Origin: JAPPHA01 sp963664045 | GTDB lineage: Bacteria; Pseudomonadota; Alphaproteobacteria; Rhodobacterales; Rhodobacteraceae | Direction: 5' to 3' | DNA length: 64,000 nt | Assembly (NCBI GenBank): GCA_963664045.2 | Contig: CAXXGT010000009.1 | Location: forward strand, 799,394-863,393 | Shown: positions 27,342 through 35,592 of the stretch, piece after piece | How the letters are laid out: each line of letters begins with the position of its first letter | Numbering within the stretch: the first letter of the stretch is position 1 | Notes under the pieces: generated by a model | Told to the model about the DNA's origin: nothing | Seen by the model: the letters and a program-made list of their open reading frames with translations, nothing else | Databases searched by the model: none | Position numbers and translations under genes: made by a program

Positions 27342-27802
27342 CGTCCCGACATACTGCCCATTATCACGCTTCCGAGCTGACGATTCATTACCGGTTTCAT
27401 CCCTGTGCCGGCGAAAAGGTGAAACTTGAGAGCCGCCGTCCAACGCCGTCCGGCAACAATCTCTACGTCCGTCTGCTGGCGAGCGGCCGTCCGCTGGCGA
27501 TTCGCGAATGGATGACCCGGCCGGAATCGGCAGCCTGGGCGGTGCGTGACACCCCGAGGCTCTCGCGTGAGGCTTTGTCGGATCTGCGCATGATCGTCGA
27601 TACTGTTGTCTGCACCCTTGCAGACGACGGAGGCAACGATGACGCGCAACTGGCGGACGACACGACAAGGGCGGCTGTTCGAACCGGACGGACCCGCCCA
27701 CATCATGGAAGGAGAGCGGAAGACGGAACTGCTGGCGCTCCTGGCGCAACTGATCCGGGAGGCGGTGACGAACCGCACGCCAGACGGGGGAGACGGACAT
27801 GA
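27332..27802 (+). CDS. small conserved protein of the serine-recombinase module
   Basis: The clear part is ELTIHYRFHPCAGEKVKLESRR through IREWMTRPESAAWAVRDTPRLSREALSDLRMIVDTVV. From memory, this pattern (a YxFHPxxG start and a WMTxPE segment) accompanies large serine recombinases in alphaproteobacterial mobile elements. The start is uncertain: ATG 27332 lies inside the methylase remnant, and homology begins only near 27377. The last 50 codons overlap the next small gene and look like shadow sequence, so the ancestral stop may have been lost. Function unknown. Confidence 0.5.
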   Translation: MRPTSRHTAHYHASELTIHYRFHPCAGEKVKLESRRPTPSGNNLYVRLLASGRPLAIREWMTRPESAAWAVRDTPRLSREALSDLRMIVDTVVCTLADDGGNDDAQLADDTTRAAVRTGRTRPHHGRRAEDGTAGAPGATDPGGGDEPHARRGRRT

Positions 27803-27818
27803 ACAAGATCACGCCTGA
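27639..27818 (+). CDS. small hypothetical protein upstream of the serine recombinase
   Basis: A 59-residue charged protein, MTRNWRTTRQGRLFEPDG then ERKTELLALLAQLIREAVTNR, with GGAGG placed seven bases before ATG 27639. It overlaps the recombinase start by 20 bases, implying coupled translation. Similar short proteins precede this class of recombinase elsewhere, from memory. The helical middle segment could be a protein-interaction helix. Function unknown. Confidence 0.6.
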   Translation: MTRNWRTTRQGRLFEPDGPAHIMEGERKTELLALLAQLIREAVTNRTPDGGDGHEQDHA

Positions 27819-29877
27819 GCATCTCGCACGAAAGGCGATCGTCTATGTGCGCCAGTCTTCCGAGCACCAGGTGCGCCACAACACGGGGAGCCGGGAGTGG
27901 CAGTACGGGCTCAAGGCCCGCGCCGAGGCCCTTGGCTGGTCGGACGTCACCTTCATCGACCAGGACCTCGGCCTGTCGGGCAGCGGCGGCGCCCGGCGGC
28001 CCGGCTTCAAGATCATGCTCGACGCCGTCTGCAAGCGTGAAGCCGGCATCATCCTCTCGGTGGACGCAACAAGGCTCTCCCGGAATGGCCGGGAATGGCA
28101 CACCCTGCTCGAGTTCTGCGGTGTCGTCGGTTGCCTGCTGGCCGACGAGCAGACGGTCTACGACCCCCGCCTGCCGACGGACAGGATGGTTCTCGGGATG
28201 CACGGGACCATGTCGGAACTCGAGCTTGCGAACATGCGCAGGCGTTCGATCGAGGGCCGCAACCGCAAGGCGGCGCGCGGCGCGCTGTTCCTGGCCGTGT
28301 CGGCCGGATACCGGCGTGTCGGCAGGAACGCGATCGAGAAGGACCCGGACCTGCGTGTCCGCGCGGCGATCGATCTTGTCTTTCGCAGGTTCGACGAGAT
28401 GCACAGCGTTCGCCAGGTCCATCTCTGGTTCCACGACGAGGGTCTTGAGCTGCCGTCACGGCCGACGGGCGAGAACGAGCAGCTGCGATGGCAGTTGCCG
28501 AACTATGCGCGGGTTCACGAGATCCTGACCAATCCGGTCTATGCCGGCGCCTATGCCTATGGCCGGACCGAGAGCCAGGTCGAAATCCGCGACGGAGAAA
28601 AGAAGATCACGCGCAAGGTGGTGAGCGACCGGGACGCCTGGCAGGTCTTCATCCCCGACCATCATGAAGGCTATATCAGCCTGGAGACCTACGAACGGAA
28701 CCGGCGCGTGATCGCGGACAACAGCACGAAGATGATGCCCTCGGGACGGCGCGGCGCGGTTCGCAGCGGTGCGGCCCTGCTTGCCGGGCTGCTGCGCTGC
28801 GGCCACTGCGGGCGCAAGCTGACGGTCACCTACAGCGGAACCAGTGGCACTGTGCTGCGTTACACCTGCCGCTCGGGGGTGATCAATTACAACGAGCCGA
28901 AGTGCATCTCGTTCGGCGGCGCTCCCGCGGACGCGGCGGTCGGCAGGGAGATTGTCCGCATTCTCGAGCCGATCGGCCTTGAGGCGGCGCTCCGCGTCAT
29001 CGAAGACGATGCCGAGACGGGGTCGGAGGCGGTTCGCCAGCATGAGATCGCGCTCGAGCGCGCCCGCTACGAGGCCCATCGCGCGTGGCAGCAGTACGAT
29101 GCCGTCGATCCGGGGAACCGGCAGGTGGCGGGCGAACTGGAGCGCCGGTGGAACGAGCGCCTGATCGCGGTGCAGGCAGTCGAGACCGCACTGGAGCATG
29201 CGCGCGCGGCCCATGCGGACATGAGGATGGATGAAGAGGAGCGGGAAGCATGCCTGCAACTCGGCGCCGATCTTGAACTGGCATGGAACCATGAAGGCGT
29301 CACCGCGGAGACCCGCAAGCGAATGCTTCGCGCTGCGCTCGAGGAAATCATGGTCTGGTGTGAGGACAGGCAGGTCAGGTTGCTGCTGCACTGGCGTGGC
29401 GGCGACCATACGGAACTGTTCGTTGCCAGGAGAGCCACAGGTCAGCATCGCCATGTGACCGATGCCGAAACCGGAGCCCTGATCACGGAACTGTCGCGAC
29501 AGATGCCGGACATGGCGATCGCGGCATTGCTGAACCGGCTGGGACGGCGCACCGGCAAGGGCCACAGTTGGAGAAAGGCAAGTGTCTGCCGTTTCCGCAA
29601 CAAGCGCGGCATCCCGTTCTACCGTGAGGGCGAGCGGCTTGAGCGCGGTGAAATGACGTTGAGCGAGGCCGCCGCCGCCCTGGGGGTCGATTACCAGAAG
29701 GCGGGCCGCATGGCGCGGGAGGGCCGTCTGCCGGCCCATCAGTTGTGCAAGGGGGCACCCTGGATCATCTCTGCGGCCGATGTCGAGCGCCTGCGCTCAG
29801 GCGCGCGACCGGAAACGCCCCAGCTGGCGCTGTTCGACGATACGGCGTCAGGCCATGAAGAGCCTGACGAAGGCTGA
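27799..29877 (+). CDS. large serine recombinase (resolvase/integrase)
   Basis: The 692-residue protein has the resolvase catalytic domain (AIVYVRQSSEHQVRHN, nucleophile Ser20; LSVDATRLSRNGREWHTLLEFC) and then the recombinase domain (VRQVHLWFHDEGLELPS; ILTNPVYAGAYAYGR). A zinc ribbon follows (LLRCGHCGRKLTVTYSG ... YTCRSG), then a coiled coil around residues 410-470. It ends with a helix-turn-helix/excisionase-like region (TLSEAAAALGVDYQKAGRMAREGRLPAHQ). Members of this class integrate or excise elements in one direction. It is intact and is the most likely active mobility gene inside the IS66-family element. Confidence 0.92.
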   Translation: MNKITPEHLARKAIVYVRQSSEHQVRHNTGSREWQYGLKARAEALGWSDVTFIDQDLGLSGSGGARRPGFKIMLDAVCKREAGIILSVDATRLSRNGREWHTLLEFCGVVGCLLADEQTVYDPRLPTDRMVLGMHGTMSELELANMRRRSIEGRNRKAARGALFLAVSAGYRRVGRNAIEKDPDLRVRAAIDLVFRRFDEMHSVRQVHLWFHDEGLELPSRPTGENEQLRWQLPNYARVHEILTNPVYAGAYAYGRTESQVEIRDGEKKITRKVVSDRDAWQVFIPDHHEGYISLETYERNRRVIADNSTKMMPSGRRGAVRSGAALLAGLLRCGHCGRKLTVTYSGTSGTVLRYTCRSGVINYNEPKCISFGGAPADAAVGREIVRILEPIGLEAALRVIEDDAETGSEAVRQHEIALERARYEAHRAWQQYDAVDPGNRQVAGELERRWNERLIAVQAVETALEHARAAHADMRMDEEEREACLQLGADLELAWNHEGVTAETRKRMLRAALEEIMVWCEDRQVRLLLHWRGGDHTELFVARRATGQHRHVTDAETGALITELSRQMPDMAIAALLNRLGRRTGKGHSWRKASVCRFRNKRGIPFYREGERLERGEMTLSEAAAALGVDYQKAGRMAREGRLPAHQLCKGAPWIISAADVERLRSGARPETPQLALFDDTASGHEEPDEG

Positions 29878-30052
29878 AGAGGGCGCCATTACCCCCCCGA
29901 ACACGAAAGATGGCTTTTCATGCGCACGCGTGATCACGGGATGGCGTAACCGTCCGGTCAAGGATGACGGAAAGGGTCGGGACCGGCATTCCGATGCTGC
30001 ACCTGCGCCCTCACGTGATGGTGGTCTCGAGACATGATCTCCATACAGAATC

Positions 30053-30064
30053 CGTTACGTAACG
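30053..30064. repeat. palindrome CGTTACGTAACG, copy 1
   Basis: A perfect 12-bp palindrome ending 16 bases before the ATG at 30081. It has the symmetry of an operator half-site pair or a translational hairpin. An identical palindrome with identical spacing to an ATG occurs at 30212-30223. Confidence 0.7.
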
Positions 30065-30211
30065 CTTGGGAGACTGCACCATGATTGTCCAGGTGGCCGG
30101 GCACCATCCCCGTTCCCGCAGACGATGCGAAGCTCCGCAGGGCCGCTTCCCACGAGGCGCGCGCGACCCGGTATCTGCAGACGACGCGGAGCCTCAACCC
30201 CATACATCGAT

Positions 30212-30223
30212 CGTTACGTAACG
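30212..30223. repeat. palindrome CGTTACGTAACG, copy 2
   Basis: The same 12-bp palindrome, again ending 16 bases before an ATG (30240) and followed by GGGAGAC, which probably serves as the ribosome site. The equal geometry in both copies argues for a function or a recent duplication. Confidence 0.7.
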
Positions 30224-30239
30224 CCCGGGAGACCGCGTC

Positions 30240-30527
30240 ATGGCCCTCACCAATGCAGAACGGCAAAAACGTTTCCGGAACCGGCGCAAGGCCGCGGCAA
30301 AGCCGATCCGTCCGGGATCCCCGATCGACCGGCGCCCGCGACACAGGCGCTGGACCGACGCCGTCGAGACCCTGATCCGCCTTCAGGAGGAGTACCGGGA
30401 CTGGCATGACGCGCTTCCCGAGGCGCTCCATGATACGCAGACCGGCGAACGCCTTGGCATCATTTGTGATCTGGACCTTTCGGACCTCGAGGACGTCACG
30501 CCGCCACGGGGCTATGGCCGGGACTGA
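30240..30527 (+). CDS. small conserved hypothetical protein of mobile elements
   Basis: A 95-residue basic protein beginning MALTNAERQKRFRNRRKAAAK, then RRWTDAVETLIRLQEEYRDWHDALPEALHDTQTGERLG and an acidic end. The N-terminal ALTNAERQ(K/R)R(F/Y)R motif is common in small proteins carried by alphaproteobacterial transposons; it resembles a DNA- or RNA-binding arm but has no known function. A GGGAGAC site and a 12-bp palindrome precede the ATG. Confidence 0.65.
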   Translation: MALTNAERQKRFRNRRKAAAKPIRPGSPIDRRPRHRRWTDAVETLIRLQEEYRDWHDALPEALHDTQTGERLGIICDLDLSDLEDVTPPRGYGRD

Positions 30528-30649
30528 CAGGAGATCGTGGAATGTGCGCAACAGTGTTGGTCAATCTGACAGGGGGGATGCGGGACGGATGATGCGGGGA
30601 ATGCAGCGACTCTTGACGCTGGACGTATGGGGCAATGCATTTGTGACAG

Positions 30650-30960
30650 CAGGAAAAGGCTGTCAGCGCCGAATGGCAGTCCGTCGTCAGTCAGGCGCGG
30701 GAAAAGGAAACCTGGCTGAAACTCACCGAAACCTTGACAGGCTTTCTCACCCGGCTGCAGGAGAGCGCCGAGACCATGGATGTTGCGGAGCGCCAACGGA
30801 TCGTCAGGCTGCTTGTCAAGGATGTCCTGGCCGGTGACGATACCCTTGCAATCCGTCACTCGATCCCGATCCCGAAAACACCTCGAAACCCTGGGCAAAC
30901 CGGGTCAGGTCCCGATTCCGATCAGAACAGGGCAACAGGTTGTCTTTTGTGTTCGGGGGG
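30650..30960 (+). pseudogene. C-terminal fragment of a second serine recombinase
   Basis: One frame reads EKAVSAEWQSVVSQAREKETWLKLTETLTGFLTRLQES, then MDVAERQRIVRLLVKDVLAGDDTLAIRHSIPIP. This is the coiled-coil and strand region at the end of large serine recombinases. There is no catalytic domain upstream, so it is a leftover of another recombinase insertion or of an older copy of the module. Confidence 0.55.
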
Positions 30961-31484
30961 TCTTGTCACGGTATCGAATGGAGCTGAAAATGATCGACAT
31001 GGACCGCAACGGTCCTGCAACGGGTCCGCCGGGAACATGGACACTGCGGCAACCTGCGGGAGGCGGCAGGCCGATACGGTGGCCACGATCGAATTCGACG
31101 ACCGGGACGCCATCCAGGGGCAAAAAAAGGGACTGGATTGCCCAGCAGACTGGTCAGGGTATCGGGGAAAGGGGCGTTATCACGATGTGTGACAAAAAAT
31201 ATTGCGTAATATCAACGACATACCGAGGTGGGCATTATGAATCGACTTAGCCATGCGGCGGACACATCGCGATGAGCGGTTGGCAAAGACCAGAGGTCGC
31301 TTTCGATCCAAACCATGCGCCCATGGCCGTTCTCCCCGATGATTCGTCTTGATTCGCCGGGAATAGCCCCGGCGCCCTATCGTGTCAAACGGAAAAAACG
31401 GCGCAGCAGCAGCAAATCGGAGAATGTCAGGCCGCAGGATCGGCCGCAGCCGCCAGGACGAAACCAGAAACCAGGCGAAATCAA
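30961..31484. other. non-coding stretch inside the IS66-family element
   Basis: I see no gene with recognisable homology here. The stretch leads to the right inverted repeat at 31485. It may be debris of earlier insertions. Confidence 0.4.
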
Positions 31485-31517
31485 CAGACGTCGCCGTTTA
31501 CCCGCTTACGCTGCTAC
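31485..31517. repeat. right terminal inverted repeat and target duplication of the IS66-family element
   Basis: The right end closes with ACCCGCTTAC at 31500-31509, the inverse of the left end, followed by the second copy of GCTGCTAC (31510-31517). Removing one target copy and everything between restores the reading GSCYRAAGW in the outer transposase. Confidence 0.92.
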
Positions 31518-32957
31518 CGCGCGGCGGGATGGACGGAGATCGGCGCCACGGCCTCCCGTGCGCCCAAGGACGTGTACGTGCTCGAGCTGGAGCCGGACGC
31601 CCGGGCCGCGCTTTGCGGCGCGCGGAAGGAGGCGGAACGCAGGCCGGCCCGTGCCCCCGAAAGCGCGCGGACGGTCGCCGGGATGTGGAGCGCGGTTGCC
31701 GCCGCCGCCGCCGAGACGGCCGAACGCCACGACCGTGAGTGGCGGGTGCGCCGGCGCCTGATCGGCACCTTCCTGGTCATCCTCTTCGTCCTCCGCCTGG
31801 TGTTCGGGACGGGGCGCAGCTACGGCGAGGCCCTCGCCGAGATCTGGGAGAACGCGCGCAGCCTGGGGGTGGCGCTGCCGCAGGAAAGTCCGGTGACGCC
31901 GTCGGCGATGTCCCGGGCGCGGGCCAAGGTCGATCCGCAGGCCTTCAGGGACCTCCACCGGGAGATCCTCGCCCGGGCTCCGGACCGCCCGCTCTGGAAG
32001 GGACGCCGGGTCTTCGGCGTCGACGGCGCCAAGCTCAACCTGCCGCGGCCGCTGGCGGATGCCGGATACAGGACGCCGGGCGACCATGCGCACTATCCGC
32101 AGGGGCTGGTCAGCTGCCTCTACGAGCTGATGCCGAGGCTGCCGTCCGACTTCGACCTGCACGCCGACACCAACGAGCGGCGCGCCGCCGTCGCGCACCT
32201 CAGGACCCTGTCCGCCGGGGACGTGGTCGTCTACGACCGGCGCTACTTCTCCTACGAGATGCTTCTCGCCCACGTCAGCCGAGGCCAGGACGCCGTGTTC
32301 CGGCTCAAGGCGAACGCGAACGCGGCTACCGTCGCCTTCCTCGCGGGTCCGCTGCAGGAGACGCTGGTCGAGGTCCGGCCCGACGCCAGGGCGCTGGCCC
32401 GGCTGAAGGCCCGCCACCCCGGCGCCGCGTTCGGGCCGCTGAAGCTGAGGCTGGTCCGCTACGCCGCCGGCGACACCGTCTTCGCCCTCGGCACAACCCT
32501 CATGGAAGACGACGGCTTCACCGTCGAGGACCTGGCCGGCATCTACCAGGCGCGCTGGCGCATCGAGGAGCATTACAAAACCGCGAAGTGGTTCCTGGCC
32601 GTCGAGTCCTTCCGCTCCGAAAGCGAGCGCGGCGTCCTCCAGGAACTCTACGCCAACTTCGTCATGGTCACCGCCACCCGCCTCATGACCAACGTCATCG
32701 ACGCGGAGATCAACGCCGCGCAGGACCACAGGTCGCCGAAAAGGGTGAACTTCAAGCACGCCGTCGCCGCCGTCTTCCGCAACTTCGAGGCCCTCGCGCT
32801 CGTCCAGGCCGAGGCCGTCGCCGAAACCGTCGCGCGGATCGTCGACGACATCGCCGCATTCTGGCAGCGGGAACGGCCCGGCCGCAGCTACCCGAGGATG
32901 TCGCTCAAGCCGGCAAGGAAATGGACACGAAAGGGAAAGTCCTCCGCCACAACCTGA
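31518..32957 (+). pseudogene. IS4-type DDE part of the copy A fusion transposase
   Basis: From the right target duplication the frame continues CYRAAGWTEIGATASRAPKDVYVLEL, the end of the DruA-like domain, and runs through a complete IS4-family catalytic domain. That domain shows RVFGVDGAKLNLPRPL (first Asp), GDVVVYDRRYFSYEM (second Asp) and YQARWRIEEHYKTAKWFLAVESF (Glu, YREK-like motif). It ends with a basic tail (RKWTRKGKSS). Without its own start it depends on an internal initiation; a GTG at 31572 could give a 461-residue protein. The gene as a whole is split by the IS66-family element. Confidence 0.85.
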
Positions 32958-33047
32958 GCCACTCCACCCGAAAGACCGGCTTCCCGGTGCAGGACTTTCC
33001 ACGTCCCGTTAAGTCAACAACGCCAATTCCTTAAGTCAATGCCATTG

Positions 33048-33855
33048 GCCCGAGGCCGGACAGCATCATCATTTTAGGTGTTCCGATTGCGCCGGCAGTT
33101 ACGATGACTTCCGATCCGGCCTTGACCGAAACCCCGTTTCTTCCCTGCGCATACTCGACGCCGGTCGCCCGGTTTCCTGTCAGCGTGATACGCTTGACTA
33201 GGCTGTTCGTTTCCAGCGTCAGGTTGGGCCGTTCCAGGATCGGCTTGAGATAACCGGTCGCGGCGGAGCACCGCCGATAGTTTTTCGTGGTTGTCTGGTG
33301 GGTCCCGCTTCCAGCCTGCACGGGACCATTGAAGTCAGGGTTATAGAGGATTCCGAGTTCCTGACAGGATCGGACGAAGGCCAGTGACATCGGCTGCGAA
33401 TCAGGGATATTCGAAACCCCTAGCGGGCCGTCGGTTCCATGCCAATCACCGGAAAGAACGCTGTTGCCTTCCGATCGTATGAAGTATCGGCGGATGTCTT
33501 CGAAGCTCCAGCCTGCGCATCCCTGTTCCAGTGCCCAGCGATCGAAATCGACCGGATGACCACGGGTAAATACTTCCGCATTGATCGAACTGCCGCCACC
33601 GATCACCCGTGTCTGGGCATAGGGAATTTCACGGTCGCTGGCATGTCTTTGAGGTGCCGTCTTCAATCCCCATGTGTGCGGGCCGTCGGTCATCCTGGCA
33701 AATCCGACCGGCATGTGAATCAGAGGATGGTTGTCCATTCCGCCCGCCTCGAGAAGGAGAACCCGGGCGTCCGGGTTTTCACTCAAACGGTTGGCGAGTA
33801 TGCAACCGGCAGAGCCGCCGCCAACGATAACGTAGTCAAAATCCCGGGTTTTCAC
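33048..33855 (-). pseudogene. GMC-family oxidoreductase (choline dehydrogenase-like), N-terminal part
   Basis: ATG 33855 begins MKTRDFDYVIVGGGSAGCILANRLSE, the FAD-binding GxGxxG motif, and continues with YAQTRVIGGGSSINAEVFTRGHP and TAGAIGTPKMMMLSGLGP. There the gene ends at the outer insertion; the element adds ALT and a TAA at 33031. The rest is at 22561-23381. The start overlaps the upstream permease stop, so this was the distal gene of the sugar ABC operon. FAD-dependent sugar or alcohol oxidation is the likely lost role. Confidence 0.88.
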
Positions 33856-34560
33856 TTGACGACTCCGCGCAGCTTTCGTCGATCGATCGTGGCGGCGATG
33901 GCGACGATCAGCAGGCTTCCGAAAACCATCTGTTGCTGCGTGGCGTCGACTTCGAGATAGACCATGGCGGCCCGGATCACCATGACGATCAAGGTACCGA
34001 CGGCAGTGTTGAGGACGCCTCCCACGCCTCCGGTCAACGGAGTGCCGCCTACCAGCACGGCGACGATCGCCAAAAGGAGGAAACCGTTGGCGAGATTCGC
34101 ATCACGGCCTGACAACTTGACGGAAAAGATCAGTCCCGACAGCGCCGCGAGTGTGCCGGAAAGTGAAAATGCGATGATCTTGATGCGATCGACGTTCAGT
34201 CCTGAAGCGACCGCGGCGAGTTCCCCGGCTCCGATCGCCTTCAATGCGCGCCCGAGGGGGGGGGGGGGGGGGGGGGGGGTCTGGATAAACCAGGTGGCAA
34301 GCAACAGAACTGCGGCAATGATGATTTCGTGCGGAATGCCCGCCGTGTTCCCGAACATCCAGGCGAAACTCGCTTCGCGGAGCTGTGCACCCATGGAAAG
34401 GGCGCGCTGCCCCGACAGCCACTTGGCGACGGAGAGGACAGCAAACCCCATGGCAGCCTTGTCGGCGACGACATACAATCCGGAGTTGAAGGCCTTGTAC
34501 GACAGGCTGAAGGCACGGGGAAAATACCACAGGGTGGCACTCGTCGCGGTCATGCGCAAA
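33852..34560 (-). pseudogene. ribose/xylose-type ABC permease (RbsC family), remnant 1
   Basis: The C-terminal two thirds of a sugar permease are readable: MGFAVLSVAKWLSGQ, AWMFGNTAGIPHEIIIAAVLLLATWF, LGRALKAIGAGELAAVASGLNVDRIKIIAFSLSGTLAALSG, then NLANGFLLLAIVAVLVGGTPLTGGVGGVLNTAVGTLIVMVIR. The N-terminal helices are missing, and a 24-G run encodes eight prolines where the conserved loop before GRALxAIG should be. The frame happens to fuse with the upstream ATPase remnant through non-homologous sequence. Not expected to function. Confidence 0.8.
34256..34279. repeat. 24-base G homopolymer inside a permease gene
   Basis: An uninterrupted run of 24 G replaces a conserved loop without breaking the frame. 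Long G/C runs occur in this window only here and on both sides of the copy B element. It may be a biological scar or slippage tract, or an assembly artefact. Confidence 0.85.
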
Positions 34561-34849
34561 CTCGTGATCCTCGCCAATGTCTTGCTTCGCGACGATCGAA
34601 CGAGGACGGTTGAACATTCCCCGGCACCAACCGGCTGAGACGGTCGAAAGGAGGTCGGCGAAAACACGGTCCGGGTCACGTTGTGCTGCTGGCGCGGTCG
34701 CCGGGCCTGGCGCGGGATGGAGCCTCGGGCTGTCGCCAACGGGGCTGATTCGCGTTGTGGAAAACACAGGGATAACGCACGGGAAACGGAAGAAAACGTC
34801 ACCCTTTGGGCCAAAAAAACCGTTGACTCCAAGCATGGATGCTTGTGCT
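34561..34849. other. degraded spacer between permease and ATPase remnants
   Basis: This 289-bp stretch should hold the second ATPase cassette and the permease N-terminus of an RbsA/RbsC pair, but I see no homology in any frame. A deletion of more than 700 bp is implied. Confidence 0.4.
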
Positions 34850-35592
34850 GGATCGCATTGATGTTGGCATTCTCCCGGGTAACGACATCGACGACTTTGC
34901 CGTCTTTCATGACGTAAACACGGTCGGAAAGCTCGAGAACCTCCTCGATGCGGTGGCTGACGAATACGAAGGACGCACGATTGGTCAGATCACTCACCAG
35001 TTTGAAGAGAAGATCCACTTCATCCCGGTCGAGAACGCTCGTGGGTTCGTCGAGCAGAATGACCAGATCGCCCTCAATGCGCTCTTCCAGCGTCAGGACC
35101 CTGGCGAGTTCGACCATCTGCCGCTGGGCAAAGCTCGGATGCGACGTAATGGTGGCCGGATCAATGTCCAGGCGGACCTTGGCAAGCTGCATCCGCGCGG
35201 CCGCGGCCGTCGCCTTCCAGTCGATGACACCAAGTCGAACGAACTGGCGTTCATATCCGAGAAACACGTTCTCCATGACCGTGGGATTCGTGACGAGCGA
35301 TTGTTCCTGGAACACCATGCCGATTCCGTGGTCCATGGCCTGGCGCGGATTCTGGAAGCGGACAGCCCTGCCATCGATCACGATTTCGCCGCCATCGGGT
35401 TGATGGGCGCCGTACACGACCTTCATCAACGTGGACTTGCCCGCGCCGCTTTCGCCGAAAAGTCCGACGATCTTGCTTCGGTTCACATTCAGACTCACCT
35501 TCTTGAGCGCGTGAACCCCGGGGAAATGCTTGTCGACCTGTCTGAGTTCGGACAGTTCGGCGGCTATTTCACAAACGCGACCGACCTGCGGT
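34850..35592 (-). pseudogene. sugar ABC transporter ATPase (RbsA/MglA family), first cassette only
   Basis: The readable part starts ELSELRQVDKHFPGVHALKKVSLNV and contains Walker A (GLFGESGAGKST), a signature-like SFAQRQMVELARVL, Walker B (LVILLDEPTSVLD) and the switch His (SHRIEEVLEL). RbsA-type ATPases have two such cassettes in about 500 residues; the second is absent here and homology ends near 34855. No standard start codon lies before the homology. It follows directly after the second permease remnant in the same direction. Confidence 0.82.

Larger units (their letters stand above)
29878..30239 (+). promoter_or_regulatory. non-coding stretch with duplicated palindromic leader
   Basis: No gene is visible. 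The notable content is two copies of a leader-like unit (CATACA/CATACAT, then CGTTACGTAACGC, then GGGAGAC, then ATG), the second leading the small gene at 30240. The first copy leads ATG 30081, but no conserved protein follows, suggesting a decayed or duplicated gene start. Confidence 0.5.
24298..31509 (+). mobile_element. IS66-family composite element, 7.2 kb
   Basis: The ends are 25-bp inverted repeats (24298-24322 and 31485-31509) starting GTAAGCGGGTAAA with one mismatch. They are flanked by a perfect 8-bp direct repeat GCTGCTAC at 24290-24297 and 31510-31517. GTAAGCG ends and 8-bp duplications are hallmarks of the IS66 family. The contents are tnpA-tnpB on plus, a methylase-tnpC pair on minus, a serine recombinase module on plus and a second small gene. 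Typical IS66 elements are about 2.5 kb, so this one is enlarged by cargo. Confidence 0.9.
23382..33047 (+). mobile_element. insertion sequence with DruA(DUF4338)-IS4 fusion transposase, copy A (split by an IS66 element)
   Basis: The ends are CAATGGCATTGA at 23382 and its inverse at 33036-33047. The flanks join the two halves of the GMC gene, so the boundaries are clear. Subtracting the inner IS66-family element and its duplicated target leaves about 2446 bp, close to the 2425 bp of copy B. The flanking ten bases share six positions (GCCCTCTCCC versus GCCCGAGGCC), so a target duplication is possible but imperfect. Its transposase gene is interrupted at codon 249, so the copy is dead unless complemented. 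Confidence 0.85.

Noticed and set aside
30053..30223. CRISPR array
   Set aside because: Only two copies of a 12-bp palindrome with one interval, linked to gene starts; no regular spacers and no cas genes.
31506..33002. 498-codon minus-strand frame opposite the IS4 transposase domain
   Set aside because: Antisense shadow of the DDE domain; no recognisable protein family.
33852..35498. A single 548-aa ABC ATPase-permease fusion protein
   Set aside because: The open frame is real, but the middle 100 or so residues have no homology, the second ATPase cassette and permease N-terminus are missing, and a 24-G run lies in the permease. It is a chance fusion of two remnants.
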